Shown here one piece after another: positions 15,410-23,642 of a DNA stretch of 28,418 nucleotides. The position numbers and the translations under genes were made by a program. This DNA is from an uncultured SAR324 cluster bacterium. GTDB taxonomy: Bacteria > SAR324 > NAC60-12. The stretch's first letter is position 1; each line of letters opens with the position of its first letter. The notes beneath the pieces were generated by a model. It made no database searches and had not been told where the DNA came from. It saw nothing but the letters and a program-made list of their open reading frames with translations. Where the stretch lies: NCBI GenBank assembly GCA_902513935.1, contig CABXOR010000022.1, positions 1-28,418 on the forward strand, written 5' to 3'.

Positions 15410-18400
15410 ATGATTCCCCGTCTCAGTCCCTCTGAAAGCACACCAAATTTTGTGCAAAATTTTCTTGCTGTGTTAAGTAAGAGTGAATTTTCTGGAGATA
15501 TTCATCACGATAACGGAGCTCGCCTCGTAACTGCAACAGACAACAGCATTTATCAGGTCTTACCGCAGGCAGTTGTTTTTCCAAAAAATTCCAGGGACAT
15601 TCAGACTGTACTCAAAATTGCAGATCAGCAACGTTTTAGTAAAAGTATCAAAATCACTGCCCGCGGTGGAGGTACAGGTACCAACGGACAGTCGCTGACA
15701 GAAGGCATTGTGCTGGATTGTTCACGTTACATGAATCGAATTATTGAATCGAATTTCAAGGAAGGCTGGGTTTGCGTTGAGCCTGGGGTTGTGCTGGACC
15801 AGCTCAATAAACATCTTGCTCCCAACAAAGTCTTTTTTGCTCCCGATTTATCTCCAAGCAATAGAGCTACTTTGGGTGGTATGGTAAATACCGATGCTTG
15901 TGGAAAAGGTTCCCGCATTTACGGACGCACTAGTGATCACGTTTTAGAGTTAACCTGTGTTCTTTCTAATGGAGAAGTTTTAGAATCACTACCGCTTGAA
16001 CGGGAAGCACTGAGCGAATACAAAAAAAAGTCCGGAATCTCTGCAAACATTTTTAAGATCGTTGATCAAGTTGTTTCAGATAAAACCGATCTTATTCAAG
16101 AAGTTTTTCCAAGAATGCGTCGCTTTATGACGGGATACAACCTGGCAAAAGTTTACGAAAATTCGGGGAAAAATTTCAATCTAAATTATTTGCTGTCTGG
16201 TTCAGAAGGGACATTGGCCGTTGTCAGCAAGGCTAAACTTCGTTTGACTCCACTGCCGAAACACAAAAGTTTACTTGTGGTTAAATACGAAACTTTTGAT
16301 GATGCACTTAGTGATGCAGAAAAGCTGCTTAAGTCTGATCCGGTTGCAATAGAAACTATTGACGAAAAAATACTGGGCTTGGCAAAAGAAGATGAAATAT
16401 ATCTCAAAATCAAAGATTTTGTTGCAGACGAAAAAGGAAAGTCCGGAAGGAAAAAACGCCCAACACGGACAATTAACCTGGTGGAATTTTGCGGCAGCAA
16501 CAAAAATCATCTGGAAAAACAGGTTACGGCACTTTGCAAAACCATTGATGCAACAAATAATAAACCCGGAAAAGCAACTGGTTATTACCGGACCTTTGAT
16601 CCACAGGAAATTAGTAATTTATGGAGTTTGCGAAAAAAAGGTGTTGGTCTCTTAGGCAATACAAAAGGTGAGAGAAAGCCGCTTCCGTTTGTGGAAGATA
16701 CTGCAGTTCCACCGGAAAAACTAGCTGATTATATACGGGAGTTCCGGACACTGCTTGAATCGTATGGTTTGCACTACGCCATGTTTGGTCATGTGGATGT
16801 TGGGTGTTTGCATGTCCGTCCGGCTTTGGATTTGAAGAATCCGGAAGAAGAAAGTTGGATCAGGGAACTTTCTGATAAAGTTGTTGAACTTGTGAAAAAA
16901 TATGATGGTGTTATGTGGGGGGAGCACGGGCGCGGTTTCCGCAGTGAATACACAGCAGAATTTTTTGGTGAAGAACTCCATCAGGATTTGCGCCGCATCA
17001 AGGAAGCGTTTGATCCAAATAATAGGCTTAATCCAGGAAAAATTGTAACACCGATTTCTCATGATGATAAAGTGGTCCCGATTGAGGGACCACTCCGCGG
17101 ACACAAAGACCGTCAAATTACTCCGGAATTACTAAAGGAATATGAGTCTGCAATCAACTGTAACGGTAACGGTGCATGCTTCGATTACTCACCTGAAAAC
17201 GTGATGTGTCCGTCCTCAAGAATTACCCGTGATCGTCTTCATTCTCCACAGGGAAGAGCAGGAATGATTCGAGAATGGTTACGCCTGCTTTCTGTGAGTA
17301 AAAAGTCAGGAGTTTCAGGAAAAAATCCTTTCGATTTTCTGTATAATTTGATCAATAAAATTCAGAATTCTTGGCGTAAAAAACAGGGGGAGTACGATTT
17401 TTCACACGAAGTTTATGAGTCAATGGCAGGTTGTTTAGCCTGCAAAGCATGTGCTACTCAGTGTCCGGTGCATGTTGATGTTCCAGAATTCCGCTCAAAA
17501 TTTCTTAACCTTTATCATGGACGTTATTTACGTCCACTCAAAGATTATTTGGTGGGTTCAACTGAGAGCTTCGGACGATTATTTTCCCAAATGCCGTTGC
17601 TGGCAAATGGATTACTCAGTTGGTCTCTGAGCCGTATGTTGCTGAAAAATCTAATTGGTTTAAGAGATTTGCCGGAATACAGTCCAGAATCTGTCAGGAG
17701 ACTCCTGCAGAAGGCTGATGCCCCTGCATTTGACGTGGACGAGTTAATATTGCGCACGCCGGAAGAATTGGAGCGTAGTGTGATTCTGCTGCAGGATGCT
17801 TTTACTTCGTTTTATGAATCCCAAGTTGTTATGGATTTTTATGAACTTTTGAAACTACTAGACTATACAGTATACGTTGCCCCGTTTAGTCCAAACGGGA
17901 AACCACTGCATGTTAAAGGCTTTCTGAAGCAATTCCGTAAAGTTGTAGAGAAAAACACAAATTGGCTTTCGTATGCAGCTCGATGCGGAATTCCTCTTGT
18001 CGGTCTTGATCCAAGTGTTGTACTAACATATCGTGATGAATATTTGAAAATTCTCGGAAAAAATAAGTTGCCGTTTGAGATTCTGCTGCCGCAAGAATTC
18101 TTAGTAAAAAAATCAAAAAAACTTCCTGGATATGGAGTTTCAATAAGTAAAAAAATACAAGAATATAAGTTGTTGGGACATTGTACCGAAAAAACTGGGG
18201 CACAGTTTTCCCAGGAATTATGGCAGGATGTTTTTGAGGCATTTGGTTTGTCATTGGAGTTGATTCCGGCAGGTTGTTGCGGCATGGCTGGAGCATACGG
18301 ACACGAAAATGATCATTTTGAAGAATCACGTGGAATTTACAATTTAAGCTGGAGCAAAAAGATTCCGGAGGATCCATTATTACGACAGAAAATTTTGGCA

Positions 18401-18514
18401 AGCGGTTTTTCCTGCCGTAGCCAGGTGAAGCGTTTTGAAGGTTTTCGACCACTGCATCCGTTACAGGCACTTTTAAGAGAAATTATCTCAGTAAATTCAT
18501 TTCAAAATGAATAA
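15410..18514 (+). CDS. ydiJ: FAD/Fe-S 2-hydroxyacid dehydrogenase (YdiJ/D-2-HGDH-like fusion)
   Basis: 1034 residues, the size of E. coli YdiJ (about 1018). Order: FAD-binding PCMH domain about 40-280 (RGGGTGTNGQSLTEGIVLDC; ATLGGMVNTDACGKGSRIYG); FAD-oxidase C-terminal domain to about 560 (FGHVDVGCLHVRPAL; MWGEHGRGFRSEY; FDPNNRLNPGKI); ferredoxin-like part with CNGNGAC at 584 and a full CxxCxxCxxxCP at 675-685; then a cysteine-rich CCG domain (AGCCGMAGAYGHE, Cys956-957). Such proteins oxidise D-2-hydroxyacids (D-2-hydroxyglutarate or D-lactate class) and pass electrons to the respiratory chain at the membrane. The substrate cannot be read from sequence. Starts 32 bases after the isomerase gene. 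Confidence 0.88.
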   Translation: MIPRLSPSESTPNFVQNFLAVLSKSEFSGDIHHDNGARLVTATDNSIYQVLPQAVVFPKNSRDIQTVLKIADQQRFSKSIKITARGGGTGTNGQSLTEGIVLDCSRYMNRIIESNFKEGWVCVEPGVVLDQLNKHLAPNKVFFAPDLSPSNRATLGGMVNTDACGKGSRIYGRTSDHVLELTCVLSNGEVLESLPLEREALSEYKKKSGISANIFKIVDQVVSDKTDLIQEVFPRMRRFMTGYNLAKVYENSGKNFNLNYLLSGSEGTLAVVSKAKLRLTPLPKHKSLLVVKYETFDDALSDAEKLLKSDPVAIETIDEKILGLAKEDEIYLKIKDFVADEKGKSGRKKRPTRTINLVEFCGSNKNHLEKQVTALCKTIDATNNKPGKATGYYRTFDPQEISNLWSLRKKGVGLLGNTKGERKPLPFVEDTAVPPEKLADYIREFRTLLESYGLHYAMFGHVDVGCLHVRPALDLKNPEEESWIRELSDKVVELVKKYDGVMWGEHGRGFRSEYTAEFFGEELHQDLRRIKEAFDPNNRLNPGKIVTPISHDDKVVPIEGPLRGHKDRQITPELLKEYESAINCNGNGACFDYSPENVMCPSSRITRDRLHSPQGRAGMIREWLRLLSVSKKSGVSGKNPFDFLYNLINKIQNSWRKKQGEYDFSHEVYESMAGCLACKACATQCPVHVDVPEFRSKFLNLYHGRYLRPLKDYLVGSTESFGRLFSQMPLLANGLLSWSLSRMLLKNLIGLRDLPEYSPESVRRLLQKADAPAFDVDELILRTPEELERSVILLQDAFTSFYESQVVMDFYELLKLLDYTVYVAPFSPNGKPLHVKGFLKQFRKVVEKNTNWLSYAARCGIPLVGLDPSVVLTYRDEYLKILGKNKLPFEILLPQEFLVKKSKKLPGYGVSISKKIQEYKLLGHCTEKTGAQFSQELWQDVFEAFGLSLELIPAGCCGMAGAYGHENDHFEESRGIYNLSWSKKIPEDPLLRQKILASGFSCRSQVKRFEGFRPLHPLQALLREIISVNSFQNE

Positions 18515-18545
18515 CTTATTTTTACATCCAGATCCAAAAAATTAA

Positions 18546-18881
18546 ATGGAAGAAATTAACTTTAAAGACTTTTTACGTGTTCATATCAGGACTGGAACTA
18601 TTCTGGAAGCAACTCTCAATACAAAAGCACGAAATCCTGCCTACATCCTGCGCATAGATTTTGGTCCACTGGGGATTAAAACAAGTTCTGCACAAATTAC
18701 TGAAAATTACCAACCAGATGAATTAGTAGGCCTGCAAATATCGGCAGTGTTGAATTTTCCGGCCAAACGTGTTGCCGGCTTTAAATCTGAGGTGCTGGTA
18801 CTTGGAGCCTATTCTGAAGAAAAAGGAGTGGTGCTTCTAACACCAACTGATTCTGTGGAAAATGATTCCCTTGTGGGCTGA
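18546..18881 (+). CDS. csaA: CsaA-like tRNA-binding-domain protein
   Basis: 111 residues, one OB-fold tRNA-binding domain as in CsaA and the C-terminus of MetG: FKDFLRVHIRTGTILEATLN, RNPAYILRIDFGPLGIKTSS, SAQITENY, ISAVLNFPAKRVAGFKSEVL, and a final LLTPTDSV. CsaA has been described as an export-related chaperone and binds tRNA in vitro; its physiological role is unsettled. Last gene of the plus-strand run; its final 73 bases overlap the convergent acyltransferase gene, which means both 3' ends code on both strands. Confidence 0.92.
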   Translation: MEEINFKDFLRVHIRTGTILEATLNTKARNPAYILRIDFGPLGIKTSSAQITENYQPDELVGLQISAVLNFPAKRVAGFKSEVLVLGAYSEEKGVVLLTPTDSVENDSLVG

Positions 18882-19801
18882 GTTGTTTCAGCATTTAGTT
18901 CTGCATCACTATGGATTTTGCTGATAAATTTATCTTTAGCTTCCCAAAGCTCGTTCAGGCAGTTCCTGACTGCCAATGAACCTCCTTTTGCACGGATTGT
19001 TTCCAGTGACGGTACCACTCCTTCTCCAAGCTTCAAGGATTCAATTCTAACCACAATTTTGTGGACCCTGCCAAACAGTAAATCATAAAAATTAGGAGAG
19101 GAGTGACCTGGATATACCAGTGTGACATTGAGTATGGATGTAATTTCGTCGCCTAAACTATTCAAAACTGTGTGTATTCCACCAGCCCTAGGTTTGAGTA
19201 AATTAACGAAGGATGACTTGGTTTTGGAGTGTTTTCCCGGAGTGAAGCGAGTGCCTTCTGCATAATTCAAAATAGTCACTGGATGTCCCCGTAATTTCTC
19301 ACAGGAAAGTTTAGCGGTTTCCAAATCTTTGCCACGCAATTCCGGATGACTTTTTAGAGTTTCTTTGGAATAACGCTTCATAGTTGGATATTCCAGAGTC
19401 CAGAGCGCCTGACCCAGGAAAGGAATCCACAGCAATTGCTGCTTAATAAAGAAGAGCAAAAATGGGATTTGTTTTAAAAAAATTCCCTGTACAACTGGAA
19501 TATCAAATAATGAAAGATGATTGCTGATAACCAGATATGTACCATCTGTTCTCAAATGAACCAGGCCTTCAATGTCCCATTCAAGATGATAAAATACGTT
19601 CAAAAGGAAATTGTTTGTGATAATAAAACCTCCGGAAATCCAGTAAGAAACTCTTCCCCAAAAACGACGCCAACCAGACAGCGGAATGACAAATTTAATT
19701 GGAGCGCATAGGCTGACAAGAGTTCCGTGGAACGATGTATTAAGAACGAACAAAAATATAAAAATTGGAATCCTTAACAAATTTGTCAATAGCTTTACCA
19801 T
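18809..19801 (-). CDS. PlsC/YihG-like 1-acyl-glycerol-3-phosphate acyltransferase
   Basis: 330 residues. Residues about 8-33 and 52-70 are hydrophobic membrane segments. Acyltransferase motif I is NHLSLFD (His95, Asp100, HX4D) and motif III is AEGTR (182-185), the signatures of the LPLAT/PlsC family; the early WGRVSYW and the overall arrangement resemble the YihG/acyltransferase branch. It would add an acyl chain to a phospholipid precursor at the inner membrane. The C-terminal 25 residues (Ser/Thr/Glu-rich) lie over csaA and look non-essential. No ribosome site before the ATG at 19801. Follows the S41-like gene after 130 bases that contain two small palindromes (TTGTATACAA, and TTTGTTT with AAACAAA). 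Confidence 0.85.
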   Translation of the reverse strand: MVKLLTNLLRIPIFIFLFVLNTSFHGTLVSLCAPIKFVIPLSGWRRFWGRVSYWISGGFIITNNFLLNVFYHLEWDIEGLVHLRTDGTYLVISNHLSLFDIPVVQGIFLKQIPFLLFFIKQQLLWIPFLGQALWTLEYPTMKRYSKETLKSHPELRGKDLETAKLSCEKLRGHPVTILNYAEGTRFTPGKHSKTKSSFVNLLKPRAGGIHTVLNSLGDEITSILNVTLVYPGHSSPNFYDLLFGRVHKIVVRIESLKLGEGVVPSLETIRAKGGSLAVRNCLNELWEAKDKFISKIHSDAELNAETTQPTRESFSTESVGVRSTTPFSSE

Positions 19802-19931
19802 CTGTAGATTGAAAAAGTTGGTATATTAAGGTTGTGTTTTCAGGACTTTGTTTTTAAACAAAACACCGATTGATGGTAACTGAAAATCAAGAGAAAATCA
19901 AGTTTCTGAATTGTATACAAGGTAGTGAGGG

Positions 19932-21428
19932 TTAATTTTTTTTACTAACAAAGCGCAGAATTTCCGTTAATCCCATTGGTGGAAATAACCAGTAATCCGG
20001 AAGATATCCGGAAGGAGAAACTGGTTCCAGTTTATGATTCAAGTGGATCCTGTGGCTGAATGAAAGCATGATGCGGGAATGGTTCAGCTGAAAAATTGGA
20101 CCGGAAGTATTTTTGGGAAAGGGCCCTGTATTTGTTCCAATCAGAATTCCATCCGGAATTTGTTTGGTTAAGGCAGACAGAAACTGGCAGCCGTTTCCAC
20201 AATGCTGGTTGGCCAGAACTATCAGGCGAGTGTTCATCCTGGTTGCATCTTTTTTCCCGTTGAAAATGAACTTGGTTTCCACCCATTTTTCAGTAATTTC
20301 TTTTTCCCTGAAATGAAATATGAGGGCCTTTAACTGCTGGAGTTTTTGTTCCAGTTGATCTTTCCCTACCAACAAACGTGCAGTAGAATGATGCAGATTC
20401 CATTGAACTCGATTCAGCAGACCTTTTAAAATAGGGATTGTTTGTCGTTCCCGTACAATCACATTTTTCCAATGATTACTGGTAAATTCCTTGAGCCACT
20501 TTTCAATAAAGGCAAAACTGCCGTTCGCGTTACCCCGTACATCAATAATCAGTGTGGGGGTATTCTGTAGTTCTCTGGCAAGTTTATGGAATTGCTTGAC
20601 TGCAATCTCTTCTGGGTTGCCGTCCCTGTACCAGCGAATGTATGGTGTCCTCCCGCCTTTAAATTCAAATACAGGCATTTCTTGTCTATTTAGTTCTGTT
20701 GCTGGAAAAATGAGAGGAAGCATTATTTCTCGTTTCTCACCGGAATTATTTTCAAATACACAATTCAGAGGTTGGAGCTGGTGATTTGCCTGTTGTCCTA
20801 ACATAAAAAGTTTTTCAGTCTCCCTTTCCGGTAAGATGGGGAAGAACACCTCCATTGTTGTTTTACAGTCGATAAAACGGTGATTAACAATTTTATTTTG
20901 GTGCTTCAAAGAGGGTAAAACACTGAATCGATTCTGTTGTTGTGCCATGCGGATTCCTGTGTAAAATGCCACTTTTGGTTCAATCCGCTGAACGTAATGC
21001 CGTTTTTTTAAGAACAGATCCGTCTGTATATTAGAATCTTCTGTAAACTCCAAAGATTTTATCAGTTGTTCTTGAAAATGGTGCGTCAGTACAGGATTTA
21101 TATCTGGCAATAAGTGGTCTTCTAAGTTCTTAAAGGCCGATTCCCAGCTGACACCTTTCTGCTCAAGAATGGGATAACGGACATAGTTCTCTTTCAGCAG
21201 GTGTTCTGCCTGCACTAAATCTTCCTGAATTTGTTTGTCTGAAAGAAACAAGGGGCCGTTTCCGGAAAAGTCAAGAGAATCAACTGTTTCAAACCCCCTG
21301 CTAACTTCTGCAAGGAGAAAAGTAAATAGTATGACAAAAAGGCATAACCTCATGAATAGTTGAAGCAAAAAGAGTCTATAATTTGCAACGGGTATTTCAG
21401 CTTTTCTTAAAGTCTTAACAAGATCCAT
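19932..21428 (-). CDS. S41-peptidase-like membrane-anchored protein lacking the catalytic serine
   Basis: The frame is open to 21569, but the likely start is ATG 21428, one base after the ksgA stop (TAA-A-ATG), giving 498 residues; an ATG at 21353 that begins just before the hydrophobic segment is the alternative. N-terminal membrane anchor or signal about residues 17-43 (FLLQLFMRLCLFVILFTFLL). The C-terminal half has the tail-specific-protease core: GRTPYIRWYRDG, TPTLIIDVRGNANGSFAFI, LIVLANQHCGNGCQFLSAL, then a KPSGYLPD-like closing loop (PVSPSGYLPDYW). Where S41 enzymes have S-x-x-E, this protein reads N-G-C-Q (residues 412-415), so it is probably not a normal serine protease. No PDZ domain is seen. 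Periplasmic facing, inferred. Confidence 0.7.
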   Translation of the reverse strand: MDLVKTLRKAEIPVANYRLFLLQLFMRLCLFVILFTFLLAEVSRGFETVDSLDFSGNGPLFLSDKQIQEDLVQAEHLLKENYVRYPILEQKGVSWESAFKNLEDHLLPDINPVLTHHFQEQLIKSLEFTEDSNIQTDLFLKKRHYVQRIEPKVAFYTGIRMAQQQNRFSVLPSLKHQNKIVNHRFIDCKTTMEVFFPILPERETEKLFMLGQQANHQLQPLNCVFENNSGEKREIMLPLIFPATELNRQEMPVFEFKGGRTPYIRWYRDGNPEEIAVKQFHKLARELQNTPTLIIDVRGNANGSFAFIEKWLKEFTSNHWKNVIVRERQTIPILKGLLNRVQWNLHHSTARLLVGKDQLEQKLQQLKALIFHFREKEITEKWVETKFIFNGKKDATRMNTRLIVLANQHCGNGCQFLSALTKQIPDGILIGTNTGPFPKNTSGPIFQLNHSRIMLSFSHRIHLNHKLEPVSPSGYLPDYWLFPPMGLTEILRFVSKKN

Positions 21429-21429
21429 T

Positions 21430-22221
21430 TTATATTTGTTGCAAATAATAACTGAAGAGGACCAGCCATTCGGAAAAATCGAGGCTTTCCGGTCGGCGAA
21501 GACCATACTTTTCACGAAGTGAATTCTGACAGTTTTTAAACCATAACGGGAAATGCCGTCGAATCCCATTCAGCAAGGTTTTACGGCGCTGCTGAAACAG
21601 AAGATGACTCCACTTGAGAAACTGTTTTTCTTCTTCGTGGGTGAGACTGGAACTATGAGGTATAAGTTGGATTATTGCCGAATCAACTTTTGGTGCAGGA
21701 CGAAAAGAGTCTGGAGAGATGGTTTTTATAATATTCCTTTCAAAACCGAGGGCTCCAACTAGAGACAATGGCCCATAAATTTTTCCGGAGTCAGGTGATG
21801 CACAAATCCTTTCTGCTACCTCAAACTGTACCATTATTGTCAGTGACTGCCATGCTTTTCGAACGAAGAGCATCCGTAATAATAATGGAGTGGCAATATT
21901 GTATGGTAAATTTGCGACTACTTTTGCAGGTGCACTAACTATTTTAGCCAAATCTTCAGGAGATACTTTCATTATGTCCTGATCAATTAAAGTAAATCTA
22001 GCTTCGTGTTTAAATTGTTTTCTTAATTTTTCACACAATGCCGGATCAACTTCGATTGCAGTGACTTGAGCACCTCTTCCCAGCAATGAACGTGTCAGTA
22101 TTCCACGGCCGGGACCAATTTCAAGGATCGAATCTCCATTGTGAACATCTGCAGCCTCTACTATAGTCTCTGCTACATGATTGTGTATAAGAAAATTTTG
22201 GCCCCATTTTTTTTTGGTCAT
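21430..22221 (-). CDS. rsmA: 16S rRNA (adenine1518/1519-N6)-dimethyltransferase
   Basis: RsmA/KsgA dimethylates two adjacent adenines near the 3' end of 16S rRNA, a late step of 30S assembly. SAM-binding motif LEIGPGRG at 33-40, acidic loop IEVDP, and catalytic motif NLPYN at 104-108. The open frame extends to 22362, but the family N-terminus (MTKKKWGQNFL) starts at 22221, giving 263 residues, the normal length; no ribosome site is evident for either start. Head of a minus-strand unit with the S41-like gene coupled behind it; divergent from moaA across about 340 bases. Confidence 0.95.
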   Translation of the reverse strand: MTKKKWGQNFLIHNHVAETIVEAADVHNGDSILEIGPGRGILTRSLLGRGAQVTAIEVDPALCEKLRKQFKHEARFTLIDQDIMKVSPEDLAKIVSAPAKVVANLPYNIATPLLLRMLFVRKAWQSLTIMVQFEVAERICASPDSGKIYGPLSLVGALGFERNIIKTISPDSFRPAPKVDSAIIQLIPHSSSLTHEEEKQFLKWSHLLFQQRRKTLLNGIRRHFPLWFKNCQNSLREKYGLRRPESLDFSEWLVLFSYYLQQI

Positions 22222-22398
22222 TTGATGTGAATTGATTGAGCTTTGATATAAGCAGGAATAATGTTGCCGGTCTTGCAAATTGAGTGGATTAATTTTTAAT
22301 CCTGGAGTTGTTTCATTCAAATTATATATCTGTATTTTAAAAGAGCTGCCAAATAAAAGCAAATTTCAGTTTAATAATCAAGATATATATTATAGAGC

Positions 22399-22427
22399 TT
22401 GACTTGATAGTATCACTGAAATAATCT
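22399..22427 (+). promoter_or_regulatory. sigma70-type promoter for moaA
   Basis: TTGACT (22399-22404), 17-base spacer, TAATCT (22422-22427). Predicted transcript start near 22434, which places the whole candidate riboswitch in the leader. Confidence 0.55.
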
Positions 22428-22460
22428 CAATGTTACAATTTAGAAATCAATAATTTATTA

Positions 22461-22562
22461 ATCTCCGATTTGCCAAAACCTAACGTGGTAGCCAAGGTTT
22501 GGCGAACGATAGGGTAGGTTGGGAAACTGATCTGCCTCCCGGCTTTGGAAAGGAGAACCTCC
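22461..22562 (+). promoter_or_regulatory. candidate molybdenum-cofactor (Moco) riboswitch in moaA leader
   Basis: The leader is strongly structured and abuts moaA. A long hairpin pairs TTTGCCAAAACCT (22469-22481) with AGGTTTGGCGAA (22495-22506), capped by TGG/CCA. Downstream, AGGTT (22516-22520) pairs with AACCT (22556-22560), and inside it CTCC (22536-22539) pairs with GGAG of the ribosome site (22552-22555), so the Shine-Dalgarno is sequestered. The GGGAAACTG and GCCTCCC elements, and the position before moaA, match my memory of the Moco RNA motif. Ligand-dependent control of initiation is inferred. Confidence 0.65.
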
Positions 22563-23510
22563 ATGATTGACCTTCACGGTCGCAATATTAATAAACTTCG
22601 TATTTCTCTCACAGAGGTCTGCAACATGGCCTGTACTTACTGTGTCACCAGCCTGAGTGATCACAGGCGTATACCTGATGAGTTGAGTGCAGTTCAAATG
22701 TTGGGGCTTGTCAAGATTCTTAAAGATCATGCCGGAATTGAAAAGGTGCGTTTGACTGGCGGCGAGCCTCTTCTTTACCCAAACTTGATTCCAGTGATTT
22801 CTGGTATTCGTGAAATGGGTATTGGCAACATCGGGATGACCACAAATGGTCAATTGCTGGCCAAAAAAGTTAAAGCTCTTGTTGAAGCAGGTCTCCAAAA
22901 CGTTAACCTGAGTCTTGATTCCCTTGAGCCAGAAAAATTTAAACGTTTAGGTCGAGTTGGAAAACTACATAAAACACTGGAAGGAATTGAAGAATGTATG
23001 AAACTTGGACTACGCGTCAAGGTCAACATGGTAGTAGTCAAGGGTGAAAATGAAGATGAAACCGTTAAAATGCTTGAATATGGTGTTAGACAGGGAGTTG
23101 AAATACGCTACCTCGAGTTGATGGCGATGGGACCGCTTTATAAAAAAGATGATTTTAAATTAGTGACAATGCATGAAATCCTGGAGCGAATTTCTACACG
23201 TTATACTGTGCAGCCTGTTTCAGCAGAAGTTGACTCAACTTCACTTCGTTATTGGGTCCCTGGTGGGTATTTTGGAATTATTCCAAACAACAGCGCACCT
23301 TTTTGTTCCACTTGTTCCCGTTTACGCCTGACTTCCAACGGCCAACTCATCGGTTGCCTGAGTAACCCTGCACCGCTCTCAATTCGTCATTTATTGGAAC
23401 ATCCAGATCCGCAAGAACCCCTCCAAAAACTTGTCCAAAAATCGATTTCCTACAAACAAGATGCGGCATTCACGGGTTCTGCTCTTGTCATGTCTCGTAT
23501 CGGCGGTTAA
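22563..23510 (+). CDS. moaA: GTP 3',8-cyclase MoaA
   Basis: Radical-SAM enzyme that starts molybdopterin synthesis from GTP. Radical-SAM cluster Cys20, Cys24, Cys27 (CNMACTYC); SAM-binding GGEP (LTGGEPLL); second 4Fe-4S site Cys248, Cys251, Cys265 (C-x2-C-x13-C), specific to MoaA; and a C-terminal Gly-Gly (RIGG) needed for catalysis with MoaC. 315 residues. Start is ATG 22563 with AGGAG eight bases upstream rather than the in-frame TTG at 22545, which lies inside the structured leader. No other molybdopterin gene is in the window, so the pathway is scattered. Confidence 0.95.
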   Translation: MIDLHGRNINKLRISLTEVCNMACTYCVTSLSDHRRIPDELSAVQMLGLVKILKDHAGIEKVRLTGGEPLLYPNLIPVISGIREMGIGNIGMTTNGQLLAKKVKALVEAGLQNVNLSLDSLEPEKFKRLGRVGKLHKTLEGIEECMKLGLRVKVNMVVVKGENEDETVKMLEYGVRQGVEIRYLELMAMGPLYKKDDFKLVTMHEILERISTRYTVQPVSAEVDSTSLRYWVPGGYFGIIPNNSAPFCSTCSRLRLTSNGQLIGCLSNPAPLSIRHLLEHPDPQEPLQKLVQKSISYKQDAAFTGSALVMSRIGG

Positions 23511-23642
23511 TCTGCGAAATTTTCAAGTTGAGTAACACTTGCTATTTATGTGGTTTCCCTGTAAAAGTATTTGTAATACATTAGAGCAAGTATAGTTGCA
23601 ATACGCTAAGTTTTGATCCACATATCATCCGAGAGTTTCCCT

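Noticed and set aside
22222..22362. 47-residue N-terminal extension of RsmA
   Set aside because: Not conserved-looking, and the family N-terminus begins at 22221.
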